This document shows positions 18,182-27,248 of a stretch of 64,000 nt of DNA, piece by piece. The stretch spans positions 299,069 through 363,068 of the forward strand of contig NZ_AQVD01000002.1 of the NCBI RefSeq assembly GCF_000372425.1, given 5' to 3'. Position 1 is the stretch's first letter, and each line of letters begins with the position of its first letter. Both the position numbers and the translations under genes were made by a program. The notes beneath the pieces are model-generated. The model had not been told where the DNA came from and did not search any database. It was given only the letters and a program-made list of their open reading frames with translations. This DNA is from Streptococcus ferus DSM 20646. GTDB lineage: Bacteria > Bacillota > Bacilli > Lactobacillales > Streptococcaceae.

Positions 18182-19648
18182 TCAGAAAAGCAAGCTTTCC
18201 TTATCAATCCATGCGGAAAGCGAGCCTCCTTGGACAGGAAAACTGGCCCAACCGTCCTGACCGATGACAACTTCTTCTGAACAATTGCCCAGATAGTCGA
18301 TAAATACTTTTCCTGAATTGAGGCTGCCCATGGACATCTCTTTCCAACCAGCCTCACTATTGGACAGCACCACTGCCACACCTGCTGGGTGCTCATTATT
18401 ACCCAGACAGGTCCAGCCAATGCAATTTCCATGATCAAAGTAATCAACTTGCTCTCCATAAACATGGTGCTTACGGATATAGCATAATTGATCTAGGACC
18501 TCCTGAAAGGCTGCCTGGGCAAAGTCCCCCTTGACGCCATAATAGTCGCCATAGAAGATGCAGGGAAGCCCTTCCTGGCGCAGCAAGATAAGGCCATAGG
18601 CCAACGGCTTGAACCATTCTGCCACTGTAGATTCCAGGGCCTGCCCCTTTTGAGAATCGTGGTTTTCCACAAAGGTTACTGCAAATTGAGGATTCGAAGC
18701 CATCAGAGAGTCGTCAAAAATAGTCCGCAAATCAAAGTCTCGCCCTTTTTGGCCAGCCTCATAAAAATTCATGTGGAGCATAACATCAATCAAATCATAC
18801 TGAAGCTCAATATCATTCAGGTAATCAGTCATATCATAGTTGCTGTCCTTCCAATACTCCCCAAAAACATAAAGATCTGGCCTAATATGCTGGCGAATGT
18901 AGCGGATAAAACCGGCCATGAACTCCCGATCAATATGCTTAACCGCATCGAGGCGAAAACCACCTATGGCCACCGTTTCAAGAAACCAGTGAGCCCATTC
19001 TTTTAGATGAGCAGCAACTTCAGGATGTTTAAAATCAATGTCGTCAAACATAAGATAGTCATAATTGCCTTTTTCAAGGTCAATGCTCTCATTCTTTGCC
19101 CAGCCCTTATTGTCCCCAAGAATCATATAGATGCCCGTTTCATGATGCAGAGCATCATAGTCCAAGCCTGTAAAATGATACCAATGCCAGTGAAAATCGC
19201 TGTAGGTGTCCTGCCGTCCAGGAAAATGAAAATGCGTCCAGCCTTCAATCTCATAAGGTTCTGAGATTTTCTCCTGACGGTTGTCCGGATTGACACGAAT
19301 GACTTGGAACCTTTCTTTATCATCTCCGCCCGACTTATGATTTAGCACAATATCTGCGATTGGCATAATCCCTCGTTCCTTCAAAGCATTGATAGCGGCC
19401 TGATAATCCTCTTTTGTTCCATACTTGGTTCGGACAGTTCCCTTTTGATGAAATTCCCCTAAATCATATAGGTCATAAATGCCATAGCCAACGTCATTAG
19501 AGCCTGTCCCCTTAAAGGCAGGCGGCATCCAGACCTTACTGATCCCCAGTTCTTTTAAATGATCAGCATCCTCTGCCAAATGCTGCCAGTGCTTACCGTC
19601 ATCTGGCAGATACCATTCAAAATACTGAATCATGGTTTCATTTATCAT
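18182..19648 (-). CDS. Cytoplasmic alpha-amylase (GH13)
   Basis: 488 residues with no signal peptide, so intracellular. The four GH13 regions are present: DIVLNHKSGG (I), GGFRLDAVKHI (II, nucleophile Asp), FGEYWKD (III, acid/base Glu) and FVENHDSQKG (IV). The start MINETMIQYFEWYLP is typical of the Bacillus/Streptococcus cytoplasmic group that digests imported maltodextrins or stored glycogen. The start at 19648 has AGAGGGAAG upstream. It lies downstream of ccpA with a terminator between them, an arrangement also seen in other streptococci. Confidence 0.93.
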   Translation of the reverse strand: MINETMIQYFEWYLPDDGKHWQHLAEDADHLKELGISKVWMPPAFKGTGSNDVGYGIYDLYDLGEFHQKGTVRTKYGTKEDYQAAINALKERGIMPIADIVLNHKSGGDDKERFQVIRVNPDNRQEKISEPYEIEGWTHFHFPGRQDTYSDFHWHWYHFTGLDYDALHHETGIYMILGDNKGWAKNESIDLEKGNYDYLMFDDIDFKHPEVAAHLKEWAHWFLETVAIGGFRLDAVKHIDREFMAGFIRYIRQHIRPDLYVFGEYWKDSNYDMTDYLNDIELQYDLIDVMLHMNFYEAGQKGRDFDLRTIFDDSLMASNPQFAVTFVENHDSQKGQALESTVAEWFKPLAYGLILLRQEGLPCIFYGDYYGVKGDFAQAAFQEVLDQLCYIRKHHVYGEQVDYFDHGNCIGWTCLGNNEHPAGVAVVLSNSEAGWKEMSMGSLNSGKVFIDYLGNCSEEVVIGQDGWASFPVQGGSLSAWIDKESLLF

Positions 19649-19666
19649 TCTTCCCTCTTTCTAAGG

Positions 19667-19696
19667 AAAAAAGTCTTGGAGACTGTCCAGACTTTC
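19667..19696 (-). terminator. Terminator after ccpA
   Basis: An imperfect stem (AAGTCT/AGACTT arms around GGACAGTCTCC on the minus strand) is followed by a T run. It separates ccpA from the amylase gene. Confidence 0.55.
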
Positions 19697-19734
19697 TTCA
19701 CTATGGTAACTGTTTCCTTTATATAAAGGCCTGC

Positions 19735-20736
19735 TTACTTGGTCGAACCACGTTTGGTAATGCCATGATTAAGGATAATTTCTTTTTCGTCCAATTCTTC
19801 CTTATTCATGATTTTGGTCAGCATCCTCATCCCAACCGCTCCCAAATCATAAACTGGCTGACTGATAGAGCTAAGATTAGGTCTCGTAAACTGCGTAATC
19901 GCAGAGTCATTACTGGTGATAATTTCAAAGTCCTCAGGCACTTTCTTACCTGCTGCGAAAAGACCATTTAAAAGGCCCGCAGCCAGCTCATCTTCCGCCA
20001 CAAAAGCAGCTGTCGCTCCAGAGTTGATGACCCTCTGAGCTAAATCAAAGCCCTCTTGGTAACGATAGTTCGCTTCAAAAACAAGACCTTCCTTGAAAGG
20101 CAGTTTATTTTTCTTGAGACCTGCCTTATAGCCGGCAAAGCGAACCTGACCATTGATATCATCAATGAGGGGACCGGATACCAAAGCAATCTTATCATGT
20201 GATTTGGCAAAAAGGTCAACGACGTCTTCAACAGCCTTAGCATTATCAATATTCACACTTGGCAGCTGATGTTCCAAATCAACCGTACCCGCAAGAACAA
20301 TCGGTGTCCTCGAGCGCGAAAACTCGGCACGAATTTTCTCTGTCAGATGATGTCCCATAAAGATAATGCCATCCACCTGTTTTGCGAACAAGGTATTGAC
20401 CACATTCACTTCCTTGTCATCATCTTCATCACTAGACGCCAGAACGATATTGTACTTATACATGGTAGCAATATCATCAATCCCCTTAGCCAGATTTGAG
20501 AAGTAGGCATTGGCGATATTAGGAATCACTACCCCTACTGTCGTCGTTTTTTTACTGGCCAAACCGCGGGCAACAGCATTAGGACGGTAGTCAAGGCGCT
20601 CAATAACTTCCAGAACTTTTTTCCGAGTATTTTCTTTAACATTTTTATTACCATTTACAACGCGGCTGACGGTAGCCATGGAAACCCCGGCCTCACGCGC
20701 AACATCGTAGATTGTAATCGTATCATCAGTGTTCAT
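19735..20736 (-). CDS. ccpA: Catabolite control protein A
   Basis: 333 residues, LacI/GalR family. The N-terminal helix-turn-helix is TIYDVAREAGVSMATVSRVV with the hinge helix RPNAVARGLA near 51-60, then a periplasmic-binding-like core. CcpA with HPr-Ser-P represses or activates carbon genes at cre sites. A cre (20793-20806) overlaps its own promoter, indicating autoregulation, and cre-like sites occur in both EIIB promoters of the cellobiose locus. The gene is divergent from pepQ, the standard Gram-positive arrangement. Confidence 0.96.
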   Translation of the reverse strand: MNTDDTITIYDVAREAGVSMATVSRVVNGNKNVKENTRKKVLEVIERLDYRPNAVARGLASKKTTTVGVVIPNIANAYFSNLAKGIDDIATMYKYNIVLASSDEDDDKEVNVVNTLFAKQVDGIIFMGHHLTEKIRAEFSRSRTPIVLAGTVDLEHQLPSVNIDNAKAVEDVVDLFAKSHDKIALVSGPLIDDINGQVRFAGYKAGLKKNKLPFKEGLVFEANYRYQEGFDLAQRVINSGATAAFVAEDELAAGLLNGLFAAGKKVPEDFEIITSNDSAITQFTRPNLSSISQPVYDLGAVGMRMLTKIMNKEELDEKEIILNHGITKRGSTK

Positions 20737-20778
20737 TTTGCATCTTCCTTTCTATTTGAAAATTACGCTTTCAGAGTT

Positions 20779-20807
20779 ATTTTAGCACGTTTTGAAAACA
20801 CTTTCAA
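20779..20807 (-). promoter_or_regulatory. ccpA promoter with overlapping cre
   Basis: Minus strand: TTGAAA (20802-20807), 17-base spacer, TAAAAT (20779-20784). The cre TGAAAACACTTTCA (20793-20806) differs from the consensus TGWAANCGNTNWCA at one position and covers the -35 side, so CcpA binding should repress ccpA. Confidence 0.7.
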
Positions 20808-20897
20808 GCAATAAGCTGTTACTTTTTGGAAAAATGAGAAAAAGACTTGCTTTTTCTTTCTTTTTTTGAAAAAATATTAGCGAAAGAAGGTAAACGC

Positions 20898-21977
20898 ATG
20901 TCCAAAATATCAAAACTCATTCAGAAACTGCAGGATCGCCACATCCCTGCTGCCGTAGTCTCTGATCCTATTTCCATTAACTATCTGACGGGCTATTACA
21001 GTGATCCGCACGAACGCCTCATGTTACTCTTTCTTTTTCATAATCAAGAACCTCTGCTTTTTCTGCCAGAGCTAGATGCTGCAAGAGCCAAAGCCAGTCT
21101 GTCATTTCCAGTTGTCGGTTATATTGATGCTGAAAACCCTTGGGAAAAAATAAAGGCAGCCCTGCCTCAGCGCAATTATCAACAGCTGGCCCTTGAATTT
21201 GACAACCTCAATGTCACCAAGTTTAAGGGATTAGAAAGTCTTTTTTCGGCAGATTTCACTGATTTGACGCCCTATCTGAATGAGATGAGATTGCTTAAAT
21301 CAGCTGATGAGATTCAAAAAATGCTGATTGCTGGAAACTTTGCAGATCAGGCTGTTCAAGTTGGATTCGAACATATTGCATTGGATGTAACGGAAACAGA
21401 CATCATTGCCCAAATTGAATTTGCGATGAAAAAGCAGGGTGTTGATAAGATGAGCTTTGACACCATGGTACTGACTGGCAGCAATGCGGCCAACCCTCAT
21501 GGGATTCCATCAACCAATAAAATTGAGAACAACAGCCTCCTGCTCTTTGATTTGGGCGTTGAGACACTTGGCTATGTCAGCGACATGACAAGAACCGTCG
21601 CAGTCGGTCAGCCTAATCAATTCCAAAAAGATGTCTATCATGTCTGTCTGGAAGCCCAGCTGACGGCTCTTGATTTCATTAAGCCAGGGGTTACAGCTGC
21701 TCAAGTTGATGCCGCAGCCCGCCGTGTGATTGAAAAGGCTGGTTTTGGCGATTATTTCAACCATCGACTGGGGCATGGGATTGGGATGAGCGTTCATGAG
21801 TTTCCATCTATCATGGCCGGAAATGACTTGGTCATTCAGGAAGGAATGTGCTTCTCCGTTGAGCCTGGTATCTATATCCCCGAAAAAGTCGGTGTTCGCA
21901 TTGAAGACTGTGGCTATGTGACCAAAGATGGCTTTGAGGTTTTCACGCAAACACCAAAAGAATTACTCTACTTTTAA
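20898..21977 (+). CDS. pepQ: Xaa-Pro dipeptidase PepQ (M24 family)
   Basis: 359 residues. The N-terminal creatinase-like domain leads to the M24 pita-bread domain with all metal-ligand motifs: LLFDLGVETLGYVSDMTRTV (two Asp), RLGHGIGMSVHEF (His), CFSVEPGIYIP (Glu) and GVRIEDCGYV (Glu). It hydrolyses Xaa-Pro dipeptides in the cytoplasm. I start at 20898, where AGAAGG stands 7 bases upstream; the frame also opens at 20847 but without a ribosome site. It is divergent from ccpA and converges on the lipid-like operon through a shared terminator. Confidence 0.94.
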   Translation: MSKISKLIQKLQDRHIPAAVVSDPISINYLTGYYSDPHERLMLLFLFHNQEPLLFLPELDAARAKASLSFPVVGYIDAENPWEKIKAALPQRNYQQLALEFDNLNVTKFKGLESLFSADFTDLTPYLNEMRLLKSADEIQKMLIAGNFADQAVQVGFEHIALDVTETDIIAQIEFAMKKQGVDKMSFDTMVLTGSNAANPHGIPSTNKIENNSLLLFDLGVETLGYVSDMTRTVAVGQPNQFQKDVYHVCLEAQLTALDFIKPGVTAAQVDAAARRVIEKAGFGDYFNHRLGHGIGMSVHEFPSIMAGNDLVIQEGMCFSVEPGIYIPEKVGVRIEDCGYVTKDGFEVFTQTPKELLYF

Positions 21978-21982
21978 GAAGT

Positions 21983-22008
21983 AAAAAAGACTGGGGCCAG
22001 TCTTTTTT
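21983..22008. terminator. Bidirectional terminator between pepQ and the lipid-like operon
   Basis: AAAAAAGACTGG pairs with CCAGTCTTTTTT around a short loop, with A/T runs on both sides. It overlaps the stop codon of the GNAT gene and serves both transcripts. Confidence 0.85.
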
Positions 22009-23077
22009 AGTTTATTTTCATGTGATAAAGGGCATAAACCGTTGTTTTTTCTTGAAGTGAGGGAACATAGCCCTGAGTCAGTTTGCCCTGATGAATAAGG
22101 GCAGCTACTGTCCTTGCTCCGCGCTTGCGGATAGACTGATAAATCGGGTAGGTCAGAGCTTTCCCCAAACCAGGATAAGCTGGGTCAATTCCTAGATAAA
22201 GGATAATATAGCGGTTAGCTCTAAAGCGGGTTTTCAAAAAACGGCATTTCTCCCAAAAAGACATCGAGCCGTAAACACTGCTGCCGTAATCTGGGAGAGC
22301 AATCAAAAAACCAATCAGTCTGTCTTCGTCATACGCTAACTGAACCATGGAAAAATCCAAGGCCTGCTCAAAAGGGGCAAAGAGCTGGCTAAACTCCTTA
22401 GCCGAAATCGCTTTATAGAGCGGAAAACGTTGATAAACCTTGCTCAACAAGGAAAAAACTGACGTCACATCTGTTTGCCAATGCGACCTCTTGGGCGGCC
22501 CAATCTGATAACCTTTTTCCTTGAACAAGCGGAAACGTTGGGCTAATTTCTCCTGATGATCTTCTTTCGCAATCTTCTGGTAAAAATTGGATCGGTAATA
22601 TTCCTGAACCACAAAGCCACACGCCTCCCATAGGCGGGGGTAGTAAGAAAGCTGATGCGGTTCACCCGTAAAAGGTGCCCTGTCAAAATCCGATAATTTC
22701 ATCCGGTAGCCTAACCAAAAACTGGCATTAACGGGACCAAGTATCCCCTCTTTGCCAGCTAAGGCGGCCTCGCTTTTGACGGTAGCAATTAAAGTCTGAA
22801 CAGCTTCTAGGTCATCGTAAGCTTCGAAATAACCTAAATAAGCAGACTTATCCTCAGGATAAAGCGTTAAGACACCTCTGGCCCTAACCATCTCATCCCG
22901 ATAAACAACAAAGGCCTTGAGGTCATAATAATGAGATAAAACGTGCTGACCACTAATTTGTTCCTTCTCTTCGCGGCGATTTTGCAGCAGCTGCTTTTTG
23001 GCATATAGTTTGCCAGGAAGGCGTAAAAAATCTGCTTCTTCCTGACTGTCTGGACTAACCAAACGTACTTCAATCAT
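22007..23077 (-). CDS. GNAT-fold acyltransferase, last gene of the lipid-like operon
   Basis: 356 residues from the ATG at 23077. The middle has the pattern GILGPVNASFWLGYRMK, then FTGEPHQLSYYPRLWEACGF, typical of a large GNAT subgroup (YghO-like) that also includes the acyl-CoA N-acyltransferase of bacterial ceramide synthesis. The C-terminal GNAT core has LIGFLIALPDYG, YLGIDPAYPGLGKAL with an acyl-CoA-binding-type loop, and AALIHQGKL. I infer N- or O-acylation of a lipid precursor from the operon context only. It overlaps the upstream Rph-like gene by 8 bases and ends at the operon terminator. Confidence 0.7.
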   Translation of the reverse strand: MIEVRLVSPDSQEEADFLRLPGKLYAKKQLLQNRREEKEQISGQHVLSHYYDLKAFVVYRDEMVRARGVLTLYPEDKSAYLGYFEAYDDLEAVQTLIATVKSEAALAGKEGILGPVNASFWLGYRMKLSDFDRAPFTGEPHQLSYYPRLWEACGFVVQEYYRSNFYQKIAKEDHQEKLAQRFRLFKEKGYQIGPPKRSHWQTDVTSVFSLLSKVYQRFPLYKAISAKEFSQLFAPFEQALDFSMVQLAYDEDRLIGFLIALPDYGSSVYGSMSFWEKCRFLKTRFRANRYIILYLGIDPAYPGLGKALTYPIYQSIRKRGARTVAALIHQGKLTQGYVPSLQEKTTVYALYHMKIN

Positions 23078-25490
23078 GAGCCTTCTCTTTTCTAATAATC
23101 TGACCGCTGTCACCATTCATCCAAATAACCTCTCCATTTTGGAGGTCGCTGGTAACGTGGGGAACATTAACGACGGCAGGAATGCCCAGTTCCCTTGAGA
23201 TAATAGCAGTATGAGATAAGAGCGATCCTTGCTCTGCAATAACCCCCTTGGCCTGCATCAATGCATACACCCAGCCTGGAACTGTCATTTTGGTCACTAA
23301 AATTTTTCCAGAGACATCCCCTAGGTTTTTGATATCGTCAACCAGCAAAACTCGGCCTTCGACCTCTCCCTTTGAACAGCCTATTCCCTGCAGGGAGTGA
23401 CTGGTCGTTTTCTGACGGTCTGCCATCTGCTGGCTGGGGTATTTCTCCCTAATCTGACCTAAAAATAGCAAGCGCCGCGGCAAGGTTAGCTGACAATCCT
23501 GCTGCTCTTTATGTCTCGCTGCTTCAATAAGCGGCCTCAAATCGGTCTGCTCTTTATCTTGAAAAATGACCTCCATGGGCAGAAAGAAAACATCTTCTAC
23601 GTTATCTAACCGCTTGCTTTCCACCAAACGCTGACCCGCTGTCCGAACAATAGTCCTCACCATGCCATAAATACGAGTTCGGTTAAGACGCGAACTCTCT
23701 CTGTGAGCAATCCCTAAAAAAGCCCGTTTTTTCAAAAACCTTGCCACAAAGCCTAAGGGTTTCTGACGGCCTATTTCCGGCTTCAAAGGACTGATGGTGG
23801 GCTGTTTTTGCTGTAGGAGCAAGAGAAAGCTGTGGGGATGGCTCCTAAAAGTCTGTGTTTCTAACTTAAGTTCCTCAGGAGCCCGATCGCCATAACAATT
23901 GATGAAAGCTGCTATTTTGTTCTGCAAATCAGTCTGAGGAGCCTGCAGCCGCTCTTCTAAATCTTTGGCAGTCAAGGTCATTAGCCGGTCTAATTCCTCC
24001 TGCCAATCCGCTCTTTGTCTGAGAGCCTGCTGTAAGTCTGATAAGGCCAAAGCTGGCTTCATGCTTTCAATAGCCTCAATACCTGCAATCTCAGCCTGAA
24101 GCTCCTCTTTAGCAAGCCTCTTTTTAAGTAAACCAAGATAGACAAAAGCATATAGGTCATTGATTAAGGTCAAATCCCAATTCGTTAAGATAGCCTCGTG
24201 CAGGGTCTGGTAAAGACGCTTCAGGTCCGCTAGACTGGCCGTAGAGTGATAGTGTTCCTCAAAGAAAACCTCAATCGCCTGAAATTCTTTATTCAGTTCA
24301 GCCATAGCCTTAGGTGACTGCCAGAAAGCTGCCACAATCCGCCAAGAGATCTTCATATGGCTAAACCAAGACACCTTGGGTGCAGAAACCGGAATTTCTA
24401 AATCCTGAATCCCCAGCATTTCCTGCCAAATTGGAATCAGACGCTTTGAAAACGGTAAAAGATGAAGCAGCTGATACCAATTCTGCAGCTGATAATAAAG
24501 ACGACTGTTCATAGGAGCTACCATATCTTGGAAAATTGGCTCAAATGAAGCCAGCAGATGCTTATCCTTTCCCACCAGACGCTTAGCCAGACTGGTGAAA
24601 ATACTGCGGTAGGCCTCTTTTACAAAACTAATGGTCAATGGACTGTTGAGACCTGGGTAACTTTCAACGATATTGCTGTTATCCAGAATAATCAGCGGTC
24701 CCTGAGGCAGGGTTGTGATAGGTCTGACTTGAAGTAAATAGATGGTCTGATTGACAAGGGCAAACTCCATATCCAAGTAAGGACCAAAGGCGCCGATAGC
24801 CTTTTGGGCCAAGTTGTAAAGATCTAAAACGGTGGCGCGGTCAACCTCAGGTCCTCGGCTTCCGGCTTCTCGTTCCATGCGATCTTCGCTTGGAAGATAG
24901 GTGATTGTCGTTGTCGGCACCTTATCTTCCACAATACCGTCTCCTCGTCCCTCTCCAAATACCAGCAGATGCTCACTGATGATACCTTTGGGGTTGGCTG
25001 TAAAGTAAATTCCAGACAGTTGACTAGGCACCATGTCCTGCACAATGACCAGCATTCTCGCCTGAGTCAGGTCAATCTGTTGCTGCTCAAAATAATGCAA
25101 GACAGATAGGTCATATAAGGAAAGCAGACACGCTTTAACAGCCTCTTTTAAATCTTGCTGTCTGACATCTAAACATGTCTCAAATTGACCAGCAAAGGAG
25201 TGCTGCCGGCCATCTTCAACCGTAGCTGATGACCGAACGGAATAGCATTTATCCTTGGCAAATGTATCCAGCAAATCCCAATTCTTCTGTTCAAAACATG
25301 CCTTGAGCTGTTCTTGCATCACCTGGCTGAGCTTTGCCATATCGTTTGTTTTCGGAAAAGACAGCTGCTCCCAGAACGAAAAAGAGAGAATCTTAAAAGA
25401 TGGCACTGGCAGACCGGCCTCCGTCATTTTGGTCAGATGATAGGCTTTTCCGCCTAAGTCCTGAACACTGCCCTTGTCAATAACTTTCAT
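23070..25490 (-). CDS. Rph/PEP-synthase-like phosphotransferase 2
   Basis: 806 residues. The N-terminal ATP-grasp domain has LGGKAYHLTKMTEAGLPVP (9-27), VRSSATVEDG and SFAGQFET, and LLQVRPITTLPQG closes it near 260. A middle helical region starts NSNIVESYPGLNSPLT, as in rifampin phosphotransferase. The C-terminal swivelling domain has EQGSLLSHTAIISRELGIPAV with the phospho-carrier histidine. There is no PEP TIM-barrel, so it is Rph-like rather than a PEP synthase or PPDK. Such enzymes pass the beta-phosphate of ATP to a hydroxyl substrate. It starts in a 4-base ATGA overlap with the UbiA gene. Its substrate is unknown; a lipid or isoprenoid alcohol is my inference. Confidence 0.85.
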   Translation of the reverse strand: MKVIDKGSVQDLGGKAYHLTKMTEAGLPVPSFKILSFSFWEQLSFPKTNDMAKLSQVMQEQLKACFEQKNWDLLDTFAKDKCYSVRSSATVEDGRQHSFAGQFETCLDVRQQDLKEAVKACLLSLYDLSVLHYFEQQQIDLTQARMLVIVQDMVPSQLSGIYFTANPKGIISEHLLVFGEGRGDGIVEDKVPTTTITYLPSEDRMEREAGSRGPEVDRATVLDLYNLAQKAIGAFGPYLDMEFALVNQTIYLLQVRPITTLPQGPLIILDNSNIVESYPGLNSPLTISFVKEAYRSIFTSLAKRLVGKDKHLLASFEPIFQDMVAPMNSRLYYQLQNWYQLLHLLPFSKRLIPIWQEMLGIQDLEIPVSAPKVSWFSHMKISWRIVAAFWQSPKAMAELNKEFQAIEVFFEEHYHSTASLADLKRLYQTLHEAILTNWDLTLINDLYAFVYLGLLKKRLAKEELQAEIAGIEAIESMKPALALSDLQQALRQRADWQEELDRLMTLTAKDLEERLQAPQTDLQNKIAAFINCYGDRAPEELKLETQTFRSHPHSFLLLLQQKQPTISPLKPEIGRQKPLGFVARFLKKRAFLGIAHRESSRLNRTRIYGMVRTIVRTAGQRLVESKRLDNVEDVFFLPMEVIFQDKEQTDLRPLIEAARHKEQQDCQLTLPRRLLFLGQIREKYPSQQMADRQKTTSHSLQGIGCSKGEVEGRVLLVDDIKNLGDVSGKILVTKMTVPGWVYALMQAKGVIAEQGSLLSHTAIISRELGIPAVVNVPHVTSDLQNGEVIWMNGDSGQIIRKEKAHD

Positions 25491-26389
25491 CCCAACATCC
25501 TCATGAGAAGGTAAGTAGCAACGGATACAACCATGGTCAACTCCGTAATATAGGTATAGCGTTCCACTCTCTCCTTGATGTTAAAGCGGGTGGGGTCCTT
25601 GATATATTGTCCAAACTGTACCATCATCCAGAGGACATTTGCTATTAAAACCAGCACTCCAAGCAGAGAAATTTTCCAAAGCAGCAAGATATTGGTCACA
25701 ATATCAACTAAGGTAATGACGGCCACAAAGCGAGTTACTTTTTGATAGCCAAATAATTTAGAATAGGTGACATAGGCCGTCTCGTCTTTAGGAGCCCTAA
25801 TTTTTCGGCTGATTTCCCAAATTAGGCTCGGGAAATACATGGTAAAGGCCAATAAAATCGTCGGTAGGGATAAGAGTGGCAGCTGGTATTTATAGCAGAC
25901 AAAAGTAATGGTATAGATATTCAGAATCATCATAACCGGATTGTGCGTTACCAAGGCTAGGGGTAAGGAATTCTGGATTTTGTCTTTCTTGAAAAACCAA
26001 AAAGACATAAGAGTTCCGTAGATGTACAAAAAGAGAAACCAACCTTGGTTGTTCATGAAAAAGAGGTTGAGCAAGACAGAAATGCTAACAATAGTCGCCA
26101 GTGCCATCGCTAAATCTTTTTTATGAACCCGTCCCGAAGGCAGTGCTCGCTCTGGAAAGAGGCGCTGATCTGTCTCGTAGTCCTTAAAGTCATCGGCAAT
26201 CCGCAAAATCATTAGAAAGACAAAGATGGTAAAAACGCCGATAGCCTCCTGAAAACCAATACGGAAATCTCTGACACCGGTATTGAGCAGTAAGACAAAG
26301 TAAATCTCAAAAAACATAATAGCTGCTAATCCCAAACGTGGTAACAGCGGGTACATTTCCCTAAAATAAATATTAAGTCGACCGAACAT
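25487..26389 (-). CDS. UbiA-family prenyltransferase
   Basis: 300 residues, about nine membrane segments. Both aspartate motifs are intact: ADDFKDYETDQRLFPERALPSG (near 65-86, the N/DDxxDxxxD type followed by the R-x-LPSG loop) and SRKIRAPKDETAYVTYSKLFG (near 193-213). These bind Mg and the prenyl diphosphate. UbiA enzymes attach prenyl chains to quinone precursors, haem, or in archaea to geranylgeranylglyceryl phosphate. No quinone or haem genes are nearby; the neighbours are phospholipid-type enzymes. The start overlaps the PSD-like gene by 17 bases. The acceptor is unknown. Confidence 0.87.
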   Translation of the reverse strand: MFGRLNIYFREMYPLLPRLGLAAIMFFEIYFVLLLNTGVRDFRIGFQEAIGVFTIFVFLMILRIADDFKDYETDQRLFPERALPSGRVHKKDLAMALATIVSISVLLNLFFMNNQGWFLFLYIYGTLMSFWFFKKDKIQNSLPLALVTHNPVMMILNIYTITFVCYKYQLPLLSLPTILLAFTMYFPSLIWEISRKIRAPKDETAYVTYSKLFGYQKVTRFVAVITLVDIVTNILLLWKISLLGVLVLIANVLWMMVQFGQYIKDPTRFNIKERVERYTYITELTMVVSVATYLLMRMLG

Positions 26390-27248
26390 ACTTTACTCCT
26401 ATTTTTTCTCCTAATGACACTTGAGTCTCAATCCCCTGCCGGCTGTAGGACAGAATATCTTGATCAAGGCTGACAGCACCTTTGGGGTAAAGCACCAGAA
26501 TACTGGAGCCACCTAGTCCAAAGTATCCCTTCTCCTGTCCTCTCAGCAGATTTGTCAGATGATGATTGTAAATCTTGCCTACCAAAAGTGCCCCGATTTC
26601 CATTTGCAAAACCTTGCCCACATCCACAGTGTCAATCAGACAGTAGTGTCGGTAATTTTCTTTAAAAACAGGGTAGACTTGTTGGGCTACTTCTCTAATG
26701 GTATGAAGCCGTCCCTTAATGGTCTGACGCTGCAAAATTTTGCCGGATTCAGCTGCTAAATAACGGTGATAATCTTCTACTCCTAGGCGATAAAGACAGG
26801 CTGTCCCTCCTGAAAAAAGTTGAGCCAGAGCCTTGTCTTGCAGTAAATCTCCCAGAGAATAGCGCTGACCTTTTATCGACAAGACCAAATCATCAGAAAT
26901 GGGATAAACAGTCAGCTTGGCCTCTGCCACTGCTAAAATGGCTGGATCCTCAGCGATCTTTCTGGCCCCCTCTCTAAACCGACGGGTAAAAAACGCTGCA
27001 AAATGAGGATAATCGGATGCCGTCAAATGACTGGTATCAATATCATATTCTTCAATAAATCGCCGGATCTTTGGACGAGACAAAAAGCTGTAATCAGCTA
27101 AGGATAAAAAAGCTGACACCATTGGGGCCGTTAAGGCAGGCAGGAAAAACCGTCCCAAACGTGACCCGTAAAGCCAGTCTAAAATCCCCTGCTGATAGTC
27201 TTTCTGAGTGACAAGACGCTTCTGACAGCGCTGATAAACCCTTACCAT
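26373..27248 (-). CDS. Phosphatidylserine decarboxylase family enzyme
   Basis: 291 residues from the ATG at 27248. The PSD landmarks are present: FAAFFTRRFREGARK (near 83-97), the DYHRYLAAESGKI histidine region (near 161-173), LVGKIYNH, and the self-cleavage site FGLGGSSILVLYPKG, where the second serine region matches the GST/GSS motif that becomes the pyruvoyl group. PSD makes phosphatidylethanolamine from phosphatidylserine; the archaeal homologue decarboxylates archaetidylserine. Streptococci normally make neither. The gene overlaps its neighbours on both sides (7 bases and 17 bases), showing coupled translation. Confidence 0.83.
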   Translation of the reverse strand: MVRVYQRCQKRLVTQKDYQQGILDWLYGSRLGRFFLPALTAPMVSAFLSLADYSFLSRPKIRRFIEEYDIDTSHLTASDYPHFAAFFTRRFREGARKIAEDPAILAVAEAKLTVYPISDDLVLSIKGQRYSLGDLLQDKALAQLFSGGTACLYRLGVEDYHRYLAAESGKILQRQTIKGRLHTIREVAQQVYPVFKENYRHYCLIDTVDVGKVLQMEIGALLVGKIYNHHLTNLLRGQEKGYFGLGGSSILVLYPKGAVSLDQDILSYSRQGIETQVSLGEKIGVKYVRST

